Shown here piece by piece: positions 16,862 to 24,895 of a DNA stretch of 64,000 bases. Made by a program: the position numbers and the translations under genes. How positions within the stretch are numbered: the first letter of the stretch is position 1; the number at the start of each line of letters is the position of its first letter. Origin of the DNA: Novosphingobium sp. SG707. Its GTDB lineage: Bacteria > Pseudomonadota > Alphaproteobacteria > Sphingomonadales > Sphingomonadaceae. The DNA is taken from positions 104,910 through 168,909 of the forward strand of contig NZ_JAAZQL010000010.1 of assembly GCF_012275515.1 (NCBI RefSeq), given 5' to 3'. Under the pieces are notes generated by a model. The model was not told the DNA's origin. It saw only the letters and a program-made list of their open reading frames with translations, and did no database searches.

Positions 16862-19597
16862 TCAGAACTTTGCACCGACCCTTGCATAGATCTGGCGCCC
16901 GAAGGGGTCCGAGATCGAGGGCAGATAGCCGTTGAACTTGGCAAAACCGGGGGCCGTGTCAAAGGCGTTGATCATGCCCGCGGTAAAGCTGAAGCGGTCA
17001 TCGGCGCCAAAGCTCTTGGTATATTGCACGTCGAACACCGAGAAGGCCTTGATCCGGTCGGTGGGCGCCGCGCCAAGGTTCAGCCCGTAATCGTCCAGCA
17101 CGCCCGACGTATAGCGCCATGTGATCGAGAGATCATGCGTGCCATAGGCGAAATCGGCGCCCGCCACGCTGCGCCAGCGGGGCGCGGCCGAGGCCGAACC
17201 GGGCGACTGGTTGAAGGCGTTGCGATAGCCGATGCCGTCATAGACCACGCTGCCCGTATCGATGTCATATTTGAGCAGGTAGGTCACCGCATCGCGCAGC
17301 GTCACCTGCACTTTGCCCACATTGAACCCATATTGCGCGGCAACGTCGATGCCCGACGTCTCGGTGCCGCTGGTGGCGTTAAAGCTGGTGACGTTGATGG
17401 TCTGGGCCGAGCCCGTCGTCGTGTCGCGGATCACCGCGCTCGAGTTCGGATTGGCGCTGATCACCGCCTGCGCGCCCTGCGTCTGGATCTGGTTGTTATA
17501 CTTGAACTGCCAGAAATCGACCGACAGGCGCATCTTGGGCACGGGCAGGAAGGTCGCGCCAAAGTTGAACACATCCGCCGTCTGGGGCTTCAGGTTTGGA
17601 TTGCCATAGGTGGCAATGGTGCGGAACGTGGTAGTGCCATCCTTGGGGTCGGTGATATTGCCCACGCCCGTACTGATCAAAGCGTTCGAGCTGTTGGCAA
17701 TCGCAGGAGCCTGAAACGCCCGGCTGAGCGAACCGCGCAGCGAGATCTGGGGCAGCACGCGCCAGTTGACCGCCAGTTTCGGCGCGGTGGAGTTGAAGCC
17801 GCCGTAATCTTCATAACGCGCCGCCGCATTGACGTTCAGCCCGTCGATCACCTCGTAATTAGCCTCGACAAAGGCGCTTTTGACATTGCGCGTATAGGAA
17901 TAGTTGCGGGCCGGGCCGATGAAACCGCCAAAGCCCGACAGCAGCAGATCCGAATAGATCCCGCGCGACTTTTCCTTGCGAGCCTGAACGCCCACGGCCA
18001 CGTCAAGGCTATGCCCGTTGATCGTCACCAGCGAGCCATTGGCCACAGCCTCGCCCACGAAATATTCGTTCTTGTAATCGGAGAACTCGTCGGTCTGCAG
18101 ATTATAGAGCAGCGAGGGATCCTGCTTGGCATTGTCCGACTGGAACGGGCTGTAATAGAGGCAATTGCCCGCACCGGCCACCGCGCCAGAGCCTGCACCG
18201 TTAAAACGGATGTTGCAATTCGGCCCGCCATAACCGTTCAGCGCGGCCTGAAACAGGTTCATGTCGGTGTCTTTGTCGCGGGCGATCGTGTGGCTGCCCG
18301 AATAGGTGGCCGAGACCGCATATTTCCAGTCGTTGAACAGCTTGCCCCGCGCGCCCAGCACGTAATGCTGCTGGTCCACGGTGTCGCGCATCACGCGATA
18401 TTGATAGGTGCCGGCAAAGCCCTGTGCGCCGATGGCGCGGCCAAGAAAGCCGATGGTCACGCCAAAGGGATTGTACGGATTGCTCGCGGGCATCAGCGGC
18501 GGGGTCGCGCCATTATGCGTCTGGGCATAGGAGGGCACGCCGTAACGGCTGGAATCCTGATGGTAATAGCTCAGCTCGGCATAGATAGTATGGCCGGGTG
18601 CGACCTCGAAGGTCGTGTCATTGTGAATGTTCAGGCTCTTCGACTGGGGCCGGATCGGGTTTTGCGCTTGATAGGAATAGGCGCAATTGCCAAGGCCAAA
18701 CGTCGCGCCCGCCGTGGGCAGATAGAGGCTCGACGTGCCCGACAGGCCGCAATTGGGGTCCACCACGGTCAGCGTGCCATTGGCGGCCTTATTGGCGTCA
18801 TACAGCGCGGTGTAATTGTTGCCGTTGATGATGACATTGCCACCGGTGCTGGTCTGCGGGCGGCCATAAAGGACGAAGCGGCCCGGATAGCCGGTCGTCG
18901 AGGCGTTGAAGAAATTGGTGACCGCGCGGTCGCCGTTCTGCAGATTGTCCTGAAAACGATAGCTGGCCGAAAACACGCTGTGGATGCGGTCATTGCCAAG
19001 GCCGACCATCGCCTGAACGTTCCAGGCGGGCGACTTGTCCATGCTGATGAATTGGGCCGACATTTTGACGCCGGTAAACTTGGTGTTGGTGATCAGGTTG
19101 AACACGCCCGCCACCGCATCCGCGCCATAGGTGGATGAGGCGCCATCCAGCACCGTTTCCACCCGATTGACGGCAATATCAGGCGTCAGCGAGTTCAAGT
19201 TGACATAGCCGTCGCCCGCCTGCGGCGTCACGCGCCGGCCGTTGAGCAGCACCAATGTTGCGCCCGAGCCCAGCCCGCGCAGGTTGGCCGAACGCGTGTC
19301 GCGCGTGTCGGCCCCGCCCTTTTGCAGATCCTGCATACCGCCCGTCGAGCCGACATTCTGCGGGATAAAGCGCGTCAGATCGCCGATCGAGGCCACGCCG
19401 GTCTTTTCCAGCGCCTTGCTGTCCACCGACACGATGGGCGAGGCGCGGTCTTCCTGACGCACATTGCCCAGATACGAGCCGGTGACAATGATTTCCTGGG
19501 GCTTGGTTTCAGGCGCGGTCTGCGCCATCGCGGGCGCGCCCGCCAAGGCCAGGCCTGACAGCCCGCCCATCAACAGCGCCCTTGTCGAAGAATTCAT
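16862..19597 (-). CDS. TonB-dependent outer-membrane receptor 2 (CitMHS/AtuA cluster)
   Basis: 911 residues. A signal peptide (about 1-25, APAMA|QT) is followed by EIIVTGS, a plug domain with ANLRGLGSGATLVLLNGRR and VETVLDGASSTYGADAVAGV, and a beta-barrel of about 750 residues. The ATG at 19597 follows GGGAGGG, so the 57-residue upstream extension is rejected. It is the last gene of the LysR-CitMHS-AtuA-hydrolase run but is separated from the hydrolase by a strong terminator and a 230-base promoter region, so it has its own promoter. The ligand is probably the ester or conjugate whose product is handled by the hydrolase and the CitMHS importer; this is inference from position. Confidence 0.92.
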   Translation of the reverse strand: MNSSTRALLMGGLSGLALAGAPAMAQTAPETKPQEIIVTGSYLGNVRQEDRASPIVSVDSKALEKTGVASIGDLTRFIPQNVGSTGGMQDLQKGGADTRDTRSANLRGLGSGATLVLLNGRRVTPQAGDGYVNLNSLTPDIAVNRVETVLDGASSTYGADAVAGVFNLITNTKFTGVKMSAQFISMDKSPAWNVQAMVGLGNDRIHSVFSASYRFQDNLQNGDRAVTNFFNASTTGYPGRFVLYGRPQTSTGGNVIINGNNYTALYDANKAANGTLTVVDPNCGLSGTSSLYLPTAGATFGLGNCAYSYQAQNPIRPQSKSLNIHNDTTFEVAPGHTIYAELSYYHQDSSRYGVPSYAQTHNGATPPLMPASNPYNPFGVTIGFLGRAIGAQGFAGTYQYRVMRDTVDQQHYVLGARGKLFNDWKYAVSATYSGSHTIARDKDTDMNLFQAALNGYGGPNCNIRFNGAGSGAVAGAGNCLYYSPFQSDNAKQDPSLLYNLQTDEFSDYKNEYFVGEAVANGSLVTINGHSLDVAVGVQARKEKSRGIYSDLLLSGFGGFIGPARNYSYTRNVKSAFVEANYEVIDGLNVNAAARYEDYGGFNSTAPKLAVNWRVLPQISLRGSLSRAFQAPAIANSSNALISTGVGNITDPKDGTTTFRTIATYGNPNLKPQTADVFNFGATFLPVPKMRLSVDFWQFKYNNQIQTQGAQAVISANPNSSAVIRDTTTGSAQTINVTSFNATSGTETSGIDVAAQYGFNVGKVQVTLRDAVTYLLKYDIDTGSVVYDGIGYRNAFNQSPGSASAAPRWRSVAGADFAYGTHDLSITWRYTSGVLDDYGLNLGAAPTDRIKAFSVFDVQYTKSFGADDRFSFTAGMINAFDTAPGFAKFNGYLPSISDPFGRQIYARVGAKF

Positions 19598-19832
19598 GAT
19601 TTCGCCCTCCCTGCACACCGCGCCGAGAGGGGCGAGAATGCAATCGGGCACAGGCAAACGCGCCGAAAACAGCGCGGTCCCGTTCCTTTTTTGACAGCCT
19701 CTTGGTCCCTGATCCCCGTCGGCGGGGTTGTCCAATTTCTGGGTTTGAACATGGCGAAATTGGTTCAAGAACGGAAATATAATATTCTGATTGATTGATG
19801 CGTCTGGGTTATCAAATCCGGCAAAACCCTAA
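19598..19832 (-). promoter_or_regulatory. Promoter/operator region of TonB receptor 2 with interlocked inverted repeats
   Basis: Two overlapping dyads: CCAATTTC (19732-19739) with GAAATTGG (19756-19763), and TTGAAC (19745-19750) with GTTCAA (19763-19768). The arms of one dyad lie inside the other. A small CCCCG/CGGGG hairpin lies at 19714-19727. An AT-rich stretch reading AATATTATAT on the minus strand (about 19778-19787) could supply a -10 box. The cluster LysR regulator is the obvious candidate binder, but its motif is not established here. Confidence 0.5.
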
Positions 19833-19868
19833 GAAAAAGGCCACCGCGCAAGCTCTGCGCGATGGCCT
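19833..19868 (-). terminator. Terminator after the Abhydrolase_10-type gene
   Basis: Read on the minus strand, AGGCCATCGCGCA (19868-19856) pairs with TGCGCGGTGGCCT (19850-19838), 13 bp with one G-T wobble and a 5-nt loop, followed by TTTTTCTT. It starts 24 bases after the stop codon at 19893. Confidence 0.88.
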
Positions 19869-19892
19869 CATCCATCCCATCCGGCAAAAGGC

Positions 19893-21896
19893 TCAGTCGG
19901 TCAGCACCTTGCTTGCCTCCGCCTGCGCGATCAGCTTTTGCGCATCGGCCTCCAGCAACCATCCAGCCGCTTTCTGCCGTGCCACAGCCTTGCGGACGGC
20001 CTCCACGAAACCGGCGTGATCGTGATAGCGCTCCTCCAGCGAGAGGCGCGGATCATGCCTGGCCAGCCTTTCCGCCTTGGTCCGGGCAAAGGGAATGAAG
20101 CCCCCGGCAAAGCCGCAGCCGCCGCCCGCCTCATACCCTTGCGCCTTCACATTCCAGCCCAGATGGCTGCCGAGCGGCACCTGCAGGGCCACTGCCGGAA
20201 CGCCCGAAGTCTCATTGCCATCCGCGTTCACCCGCGGCACCCGCTGCGGCAAGGCGCCCAGCACGCGCGGGGGCTGCTTGCCGATCACGCCGCTGGTGTC
20301 ATGGGTTTTGTACCCCGGCCCGAAATCATAGTTGAGCAGCGAGTTGAGCTTGCCATCGGGCACCGGCGCGCCCGGAATAGCGGGCCAACCCATCGCCTTG
20401 GCCGTGGCCGCCACCAGATCTCCGCCCTTCAGCGTGGGATAGCGGCTCGGCAAAGGCGCCTTGCCTTCCCGCACCCAGGCCACCAGCATCATCTGCGCCG
20501 CGCGCAGGCTCTCCATCGAGGAGACCGCATTGCCCGGCAGCGCGCATCCCGCCGGGGTCGGATCACCCGCCGTCGGAAAGCCGCCGCTCCACGATCCGCC
20601 ATGGGTCGTGCTGGGGAAATAATAGCGGCGCACTTCTGGCGGCAAGGGCAGATCGGCGCGCCCATCCGTGCCGATCAGGCCGGGCGACATGCGCAGGCCC
20701 CAGAATTCGGCCGAACCGAAAGTCTCCACCACCTTGGGGCAGGTATCGCTGGCATGGCAACGGTCGAGCAGGCTCGACACGCCGCGCCCACGCGCCTTGT
20801 CATTATAACGCGTCCACCACAACGTCCCCTCGCTGCCCGGCTCGAACAGGCCCGCCGCGCCGCCCGGCACGCCAAAGCGCAGGTTGAGCGGCACCTGACG
20901 CGCGGCAATATTGGGGTTCACCCCGTCGAACACGCGGCGCCCCGCCTCATCCTCGTTAAAGCCCAAATGGACGAAAGTGCGGACATAATTGCCCGACTGC
21001 GATGTGCCGCTGGCGATGGCATAGGCGATCTTGCCCGCTGGATTGGGGTGGCCCGCATCATCCTTGTCGGCGTGGCGCAGAAAGGCCACCAGATCGCGCG
21101 TCGCGGCAAAGCCGAGGCCCAGCACCAGCGGGTCCTTGCCTTCGTAGGCCAGTGTATAGGCGAATTTGGGATCGAACCCGCCGCGTAGGCAGATCCGCGC
21201 CGGATCGGGCGTGCCGGGGAAAGGCACCGTCCGGCAATCGGCAAAGGTCCAGTCGGCAGGCGCGATGGTTTCCAGCGGCGCGCTGTCGCCCTTCAGCCGC
21301 ATCAGCCGCGCCTTGGTCGTATCCAGCGACACCGGCAGCGGGCGCGGCGTGGGGCGGCCGATGCTGCCGGTGATGGGCAGGCTCGTTACCCCGGCGGGCA
21401 TATCGACAAAGCGCGCCAACACCGGCCCGGTAAGCCCCTTGGCCACCGGCACGCGGGCGGTCTGCAATCCGGCATCCTCGGGCAAATCACCCTGCCAGCC
21501 CGAGACGACCCGGACAAAGCCCATCGGATCGGGATCGCGCAGGATATTGCCGCGATTGGGCACATCATAAAACAACGTATCGCTGCCCGCCAAAGGCCGT
21601 GTGATGGCGAAAGTGGCCGAATATTCGACCATGCCGTGCGCATTGCGCGGGGCGGCGGCAACATCGGTGATGATCGCGTTATGCGGGTCTTTAGGATCGA
21701 CCTCGCCATGGAAACGCCCGCTGATCGTTTCATAGCCCGGCTTGTCGGGCGCGGTCTTTTCCACCTCGATCCGGGTCAGGCGCGCATCGGCACCATGGGA
21801 CATAAACATCGTCGCGCCCAAGAGGGCGTAGCGCAAAGCGCCCAAAGGCGCATAACGCAGAGCGCCGAAAGGCGCGTAACGCAGAGTCTTCATCAT
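19893..21896 (-). CDS. Exported alpha/beta-hydrolase domain protein (Abhydrolase_10-like)
   Basis: 667 residues. The N-terminus MMKTLRYAPFGALRYAPL is followed by a third LRYALLGA repeat and a hydrophobic stretch ending SHGADA, giving an unusual repeat-containing signal peptide. The mature part holds DVPNRGN, the nucleophile-elbow motif SGTSQSGNYVRTF (family form SQSG) and a late GSHLGWN/ARHDPR segment with candidate acid and His residues. This matches the large uncharacterised hydrolases often annotated Abhydrolase_10, thought to act as periplasmic esterases. The gene is 4 bases after the small AtuA-like gene and so belongs to the CitMHS-AtuA operon. It ends at a strong terminator. Substrate unknown; an ester whose acid is a tricarboxylate would fit. 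Confidence 0.78.
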   Translation of the reverse strand: MMKTLRYAPFGALRYAPLGALRYALLGATMFMSHGADARLTRIEVEKTAPDKPGYETISGRFHGEVDPKDPHNAIITDVAAAPRNAHGMVEYSATFAITRPLAGSDTLFYDVPNRGNILRDPDPMGFVRVVSGWQGDLPEDAGLQTARVPVAKGLTGPVLARFVDMPAGVTSLPITGSIGRPTPRPLPVSLDTTKARLMRLKGDSAPLETIAPADWTFADCRTVPFPGTPDPARICLRGGFDPKFAYTLAYEGKDPLVLGLGFAATRDLVAFLRHADKDDAGHPNPAGKIAYAIASGTSQSGNYVRTFVHLGFNEDEAGRRVFDGVNPNIAARQVPLNLRFGVPGGAAGLFEPGSEGTLWWTRYNDKARGRGVSSLLDRCHASDTCPKVVETFGSAEFWGLRMSPGLIGTDGRADLPLPPEVRRYYFPSTTHGGSWSGGFPTAGDPTPAGCALPGNAVSSMESLRAAQMMLVAWVREGKAPLPSRYPTLKGGDLVAATAKAMGWPAIPGAPVPDGKLNSLLNYDFGPGYKTHDTSGVIGKQPPRVLGALPQRVPRVNADGNETSGVPAVALQVPLGSHLGWNVKAQGYEAGGGCGFAGGFIPFARTKAERLARHDPRLSLEERYHDHAGFVEAVRKAVARQKAAGWLLEADAQKLIAQAEASKVLTD
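21815..21886 (-). repeat. Three tandem 24-bp repeats inside the hydrolase signal peptide
   Basis: Units at 21815-21838, 21839-21862 and 21863-21886. The last two differ at only two positions; the first differs from the second at six. In frame they encode LRYAPFGA, LRYAPLGA and LRYALLGA near the start of the hydrolase. The 24-bp period keeps the frame. Confidence 0.9.
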
Positions 21897-21900
21897 CGGA

Positions 21901-22215
21901 TCACTCCGGCAAAAGAGGAAGATCGAGCAATTGCGCGCCCAGCGTCTTGCCATGCGCGTCGAGCGAGAGGGAACGGGTGACGCCGCCTTGCAGCGCCCCT
22001 TCCAGCACCAGATTGACCGCCGCCAGCGCGGGCAATTCATAGCGCCGGATCAACCGGGGACGCAGGCCCGGAAAATGCGCGGCCACGCGATCGGGCGTAA
22101 CGGCGGCCAGCACTCGGGGATAATCCGCATCGCGCAGGGCAAAGACGGCGATTTGCGAAATGTCACCTTTGTCGCCCGTGCGCACATGGGCAATGTCGCG
22201 CAGAATTCCGGCCAT
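21901..22215 (-). CDS. AtuA-associated small domain protein (C-terminal half of the AtuA family as a separate gene)
   Basis: 104 residues: LRDIAHVRTGDKGDISQIAVFALRD at the start, then HFPGLRPRLIRRYELPALAAVNLVLEGALQGGVTRSLSLD. This is the ferredoxin-like domain usually fused at the C-terminus of AtuA-type (DUF1446) proteins; the HVRTGDKGD motif is the recognisable part. The ATG at 22215 is one base after the stop of the larger AtuA gene (TGA-T-ATG), so the two are translationally coupled and probably form one complex. The function is inferred only from that partner. It is followed after 4 bases by the hydrolase. Confidence 0.78.
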   Translation of the reverse strand: MAGILRDIAHVRTGDKGDISQIAVFALRDADYPRVLAAVTPDRVAAHFPGLRPRLIRRYELPALAAVNLVLEGALQGGVTRSLSLDAHGKTLGAQLLDLPLLPE

Positions 22216-22216
22216 A

Positions 22217-23554
22217 TCAGGCAATCTCCAGATGGACGCGCGGCGCAACCAGCTCGCGCGCGATCAGCGTCGAGGCCACCGCCAGAACCTGACGCACCGA
22301 GCGCGTCACGCCGCCCCCGCCCATCGGGCCATTGGTGTAAAGCGCCTCGACCTCGGCCCCGATGGCGGTGGCGGCCTGCACGCAGGATGCGCGCCCGGCG
22401 ATGCGAACGCGCACCTCGGCGGGATCGCCGCCCGCCCCGCGCCGGTCCACCGCATCCATGCCGATCAGGTCGCAGCGCAATTCCTCGACCCGCGCGCCGA
22501 TGATCCGCAGACGCTCGCGGATGATCTCGATGGCCAGACGCCCGCGCGCCGCCGCGCCGGGTCCGGCATAGGAAATCTGCCCCTCGCCGACATAGCCGTC
22601 GTGATAAGCGATCGAGACTTTGAGCTTATCAGGCGCGGGCGCGCCCGTGCCGCCTGATACGCGCACCCGGTCCGGGCCGGTCTGCTCGATCCGCACATGG
22701 CGGAAATCGGCGCTGACATCGGCCTGCAGATAGGCGGCGGGGTCGAGGATCTCATAGAGCAGTTGCTCCTTGACCGTGGCGGCGTCGATCCGTCCGCCGC
22801 TGCCGGCCAGCTTGCCCAGAACGGCCACGCCATCGCGGGTCACATCGGCATAGGGAAAGCCAAGGCGGGCCAGATCGGGCACATCCTTGACCCCCGGATC
22901 GGCGAAATAGCCACCGCAGACCTGCCCCGCGCATTCCAGCAGATGGCCGATCACCGTGCCCTGCCCCATCATCGCGTGATCGTCGAAGGACCAGCCCAGT
23001 TCATGCGCCAGCGGCCCCAGAAACAGCGCCGGATCGCAGACCCGCCCGGTGATCACCGTATCGGCACCTTGGCTCAACGCCATGACGATGCCTTGCGCGC
23101 CAAGATAGGCATTGGCCGAGACAATGGCATCGCCCAGATCGCGGCTGGTGCCGGGCCGGTCGATCAGCGGATAATCGCCCGCCAGCACCAGATCGAGCAC
23201 ATCATCACCCGTCACCGCCGCCGTGCGATAGCCCGACAGGCCCAGTTCGCGGGCGATTTCCGTCACCTTGCGCGCCGCGCCCAGCGTATTGGCCGCGCCC
23301 ATATTCGTCACGATCCGCACCCCGCGCGGCGCGGCCAGCGGCAGGGCGCGACGCATCCTTGTTTCCAGCAGGGGATCGAAACCGGCCTGCGGATCGGCGG
23401 CGCGGGCGGCCTGCGCCAGACCGATGGTGCGTTCGGCAAGGCATTCAAAGGCAAGGTAATCAAGATCCCCATGCTCGATCAGATCGAGCGCGGGTTCGAT
23501 GCGATCCCCCGAAAATCCGGCGCCGGCGCCAATGCGCAAGGTCGAACGGGTCAC
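22217..23554 (-). CDS. AtuA-family protein (DUF1446), main subunit
   Basis: 445 residues with a GTG start. Seen: RIGAGAGFSGDRIEPALDLIEHGDLDYLAFECLAERT (key residues GAGFSGDR and FECLAERT), TNMGAANT, GADTVITGRVCDPALFLGPL and the closing NGPMGGGGV, all hallmarks of the acyclic-terpene-utilisation AtuA family. AtuA is needed for citronellol and geraniol catabolism in Pseudomonas, but its reaction is not established and homologues occur with organic-acid genes, as here. The GTG overlaps the stop of the CitMHS gene by 4 bases (GTGA), with GGGAG about 10 bases upstream, so the 21 residues further upstream are rejected. No terpene genes (atuB-H) are nearby, so terpene use is not supported. Confidence 0.82.
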   Translation of the reverse strand: MTRSTLRIGAGAGFSGDRIEPALDLIEHGDLDYLAFECLAERTIGLAQAARAADPQAGFDPLLETRMRRALPLAAPRGVRIVTNMGAANTLGAARKVTEIARELGLSGYRTAAVTGDDVLDLVLAGDYPLIDRPGTSRDLGDAIVSANAYLGAQGIVMALSQGADTVITGRVCDPALFLGPLAHELGWSFDDHAMMGQGTVIGHLLECAGQVCGGYFADPGVKDVPDLARLGFPYADVTRDGVAVLGKLAGSGGRIDAATVKEQLLYEILDPAAYLQADVSADFRHVRIEQTGPDRVRVSGGTGAPAPDKLKVSIAYHDGYVGEGQISYAGPGAAARGRLAIEIIRERLRIIGARVEELRCDLIGMDAVDRRGAGGDPAEVRVRIAGRASCVQAATAIGAEVEALYTNGPMGGGGVTRSVRQVLAVASTLIARELVAPRVHLEIA

Positions 23555-24822
23555 AGGCTGAAAACTCCCAGAACAAGCGCGGCGGCCGTCATCACCAGCG
23601 AGGCGGCAAACAGCCATGGAATGGCAAAGCGCTGATGCGCGGCCAGTTCGACCCCCGACAGGCCCGCGACAAGGAAGGTGGCGGGGGTAAGCGGGCTGAC
23701 CGGGAAACCGGTGGTCATCTGGCCCAAGAGCGCGGCCTGCGCGACCTGCACCGGGGGCAGGCCGAAATGCGCCGCGACCTCGGCCAGCACGGGCAGGACG
23801 CCGAAATAGAAACTGTCAGGGTCGAAAATCAGGCTGAGCGGCATGGAGAGCACCGCGACCACCGGGGGCAGATGCGGCCCCAGCGCGGCGGGCATATGGG
23901 CGGCTGCGGCGCTGGCGATGGCCTTGATCATCCCGCTCTCATTCATGATGCCGGTGAACACGCCCGCCGCCATCAGCACGCCCACCATCTGCAGCGCGGC
24001 GCCCGCGTGGGATTCGATCCGCTCACGCTGGAGCGCGGGGGCGGGAAAATTGAGCAGCAGCACCAGCGCCGTGCCGATCATAAAGACCACCACCGGCTCG
24101 ACCTTGCCCGAAACCATCACCCCCACCACGATCAGCGCCAGCAGGCTGTTGATCCAGAAGAAGCGCGGCAGGGGCACCGGATCGGCCGGGGCAGAAGCAC
24201 GCGCGGGCGTCAGGCCAAGACGGCGCTGTTCCCGCAGGCCCAGCCACCATGCGACGGCAAAGACGAAGGCCAGGCCCACCACCTGCACCCCGATCATCGG
24301 CGTGAAAATCGCACTCACCGGCAATTTCAGCGCCGATCCGGCGCGGATCGTTGGCCCGGTCCAGGGCAGGAAATTGACCCCCGCCGCCATCGAGGCTGTG
24401 CAGGCCAGCACGCGCCGGTCCATGCCCAATTCGTCATACAGAGGCCGCAACGCCGGGATCGTAATCAGGAAACACACCGCCCCCGAACCGTCGAGATGGA
24501 TAATCAGCGCCAGCAGGGCGGTGCCCACGGTGATGCGCTTAGGGTCCTTGCCCACCGCGCGCAGCACGCCCGAAACCAGCGGCTTCAAAACGCCCGCATC
24601 GCCCAGCAGGCCGAAAAACAGGATGGCAAACACGAACATGCCCGCCACCGGCGCGATCCGCGTGATGCCCGCGATCATATAGGCAGGCATATGCGCCCCT
24701 GCGCCGATGACCAGAGCGCCTAGCACCGGCGCCAGAATCAGCGCAACCAGCGGCGAGACGCGTTGCGACAGGATCGCGACCAACAGGCCCAGAATGGTGG
24801 CCGCAGCCACGGTTTCAAGCAT
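23551..24822 (-). CDS. CitMHS-family citrate-type:H+/metal symporter
   Basis: 423 residues, about 11-12 hydrophobic segments. Seen: HLDGSGAVCFLITIPALRPLYDELGMDRR and FDPDSFYFGVLPVLAE, both typical of CitMHS transporters, which import citrate (often as a metal complex) or related di/tricarboxylates with protons. It sits in the inner membrane. GAGAGG precedes the ATG. It is the first structural gene after the LysR regulator, with an inverted repeat in the 73-base gap, and its stop overlaps the AtuA start. A related acid rather than citrate itself may be the substrate given the company of AtuA and an esterase. Confidence 0.88.
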   Translation of the reverse strand: MLETVAAATILGLLVAILSQRVSPLVALILAPVLGALVIGAGAHMPAYMIAGITRIAPVAGMFVFAILFFGLLGDAGVLKPLVSGVLRAVGKDPKRITVGTALLALIIHLDGSGAVCFLITIPALRPLYDELGMDRRVLACTASMAAGVNFLPWTGPTIRAGSALKLPVSAIFTPMIGVQVVGLAFVFAVAWWLGLREQRRLGLTPARASAPADPVPLPRFFWINSLLALIVVGVMVSGKVEPVVVFMIGTALVLLLNFPAPALQRERIESHAGAALQMVGVLMAAGVFTGIMNESGMIKAIASAAAAHMPAALGPHLPPVVAVLSMPLSLIFDPDSFYFGVLPVLAEVAAHFGLPPVQVAQAALLGQMTTGFPVSPLTPATFLVAGLSGVELAAHQRFAIPWLFAASLVMTAAALVLGVFSL

Positions 24823-24865
24823 GATCCTCTCGCCCCTGAATAATTATGCCGCGCCACCATGCCGC

Positions 24866-24886
24866 AATTGTATTGATGCAACAATT
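24866..24886. promoter_or_regulatory. Candidate LysR operator before the CitMHS operon
   Basis: AATTGT (24866-24871) and ACAATT (24881-24886) are perfect inverted arms nine bases apart, in the 73-base gap between the LysR stop and the CitMHS start. The TTGT-N9-ACAA form fits the T-N11-A dyad rule of LysR-type regulators. LysR and CitMHS are on the same strand, so read-through is also possible. Confidence 0.6.
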
Positions 24887-24895
24887 CGACTTATT

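Noticed and set aside
16820..19138. 772-residue open frame antisense to TonB receptor 2
   Set aside because: No recognisable domain, composition of an antisense shadow.
22217..23554. Terpene (citronellol) catabolism from the AtuA match
   Set aside because: No other atu or liu genes are present and the neighbours transport and hydrolyse organic-acid-type compounds.
23359..24723. 454-residue open frame across the AtuA and CitMHS genes
   Set aside because: Runs antisense across two well-supported genes and is dominated by His/Gln/Arg, a typical shadow.
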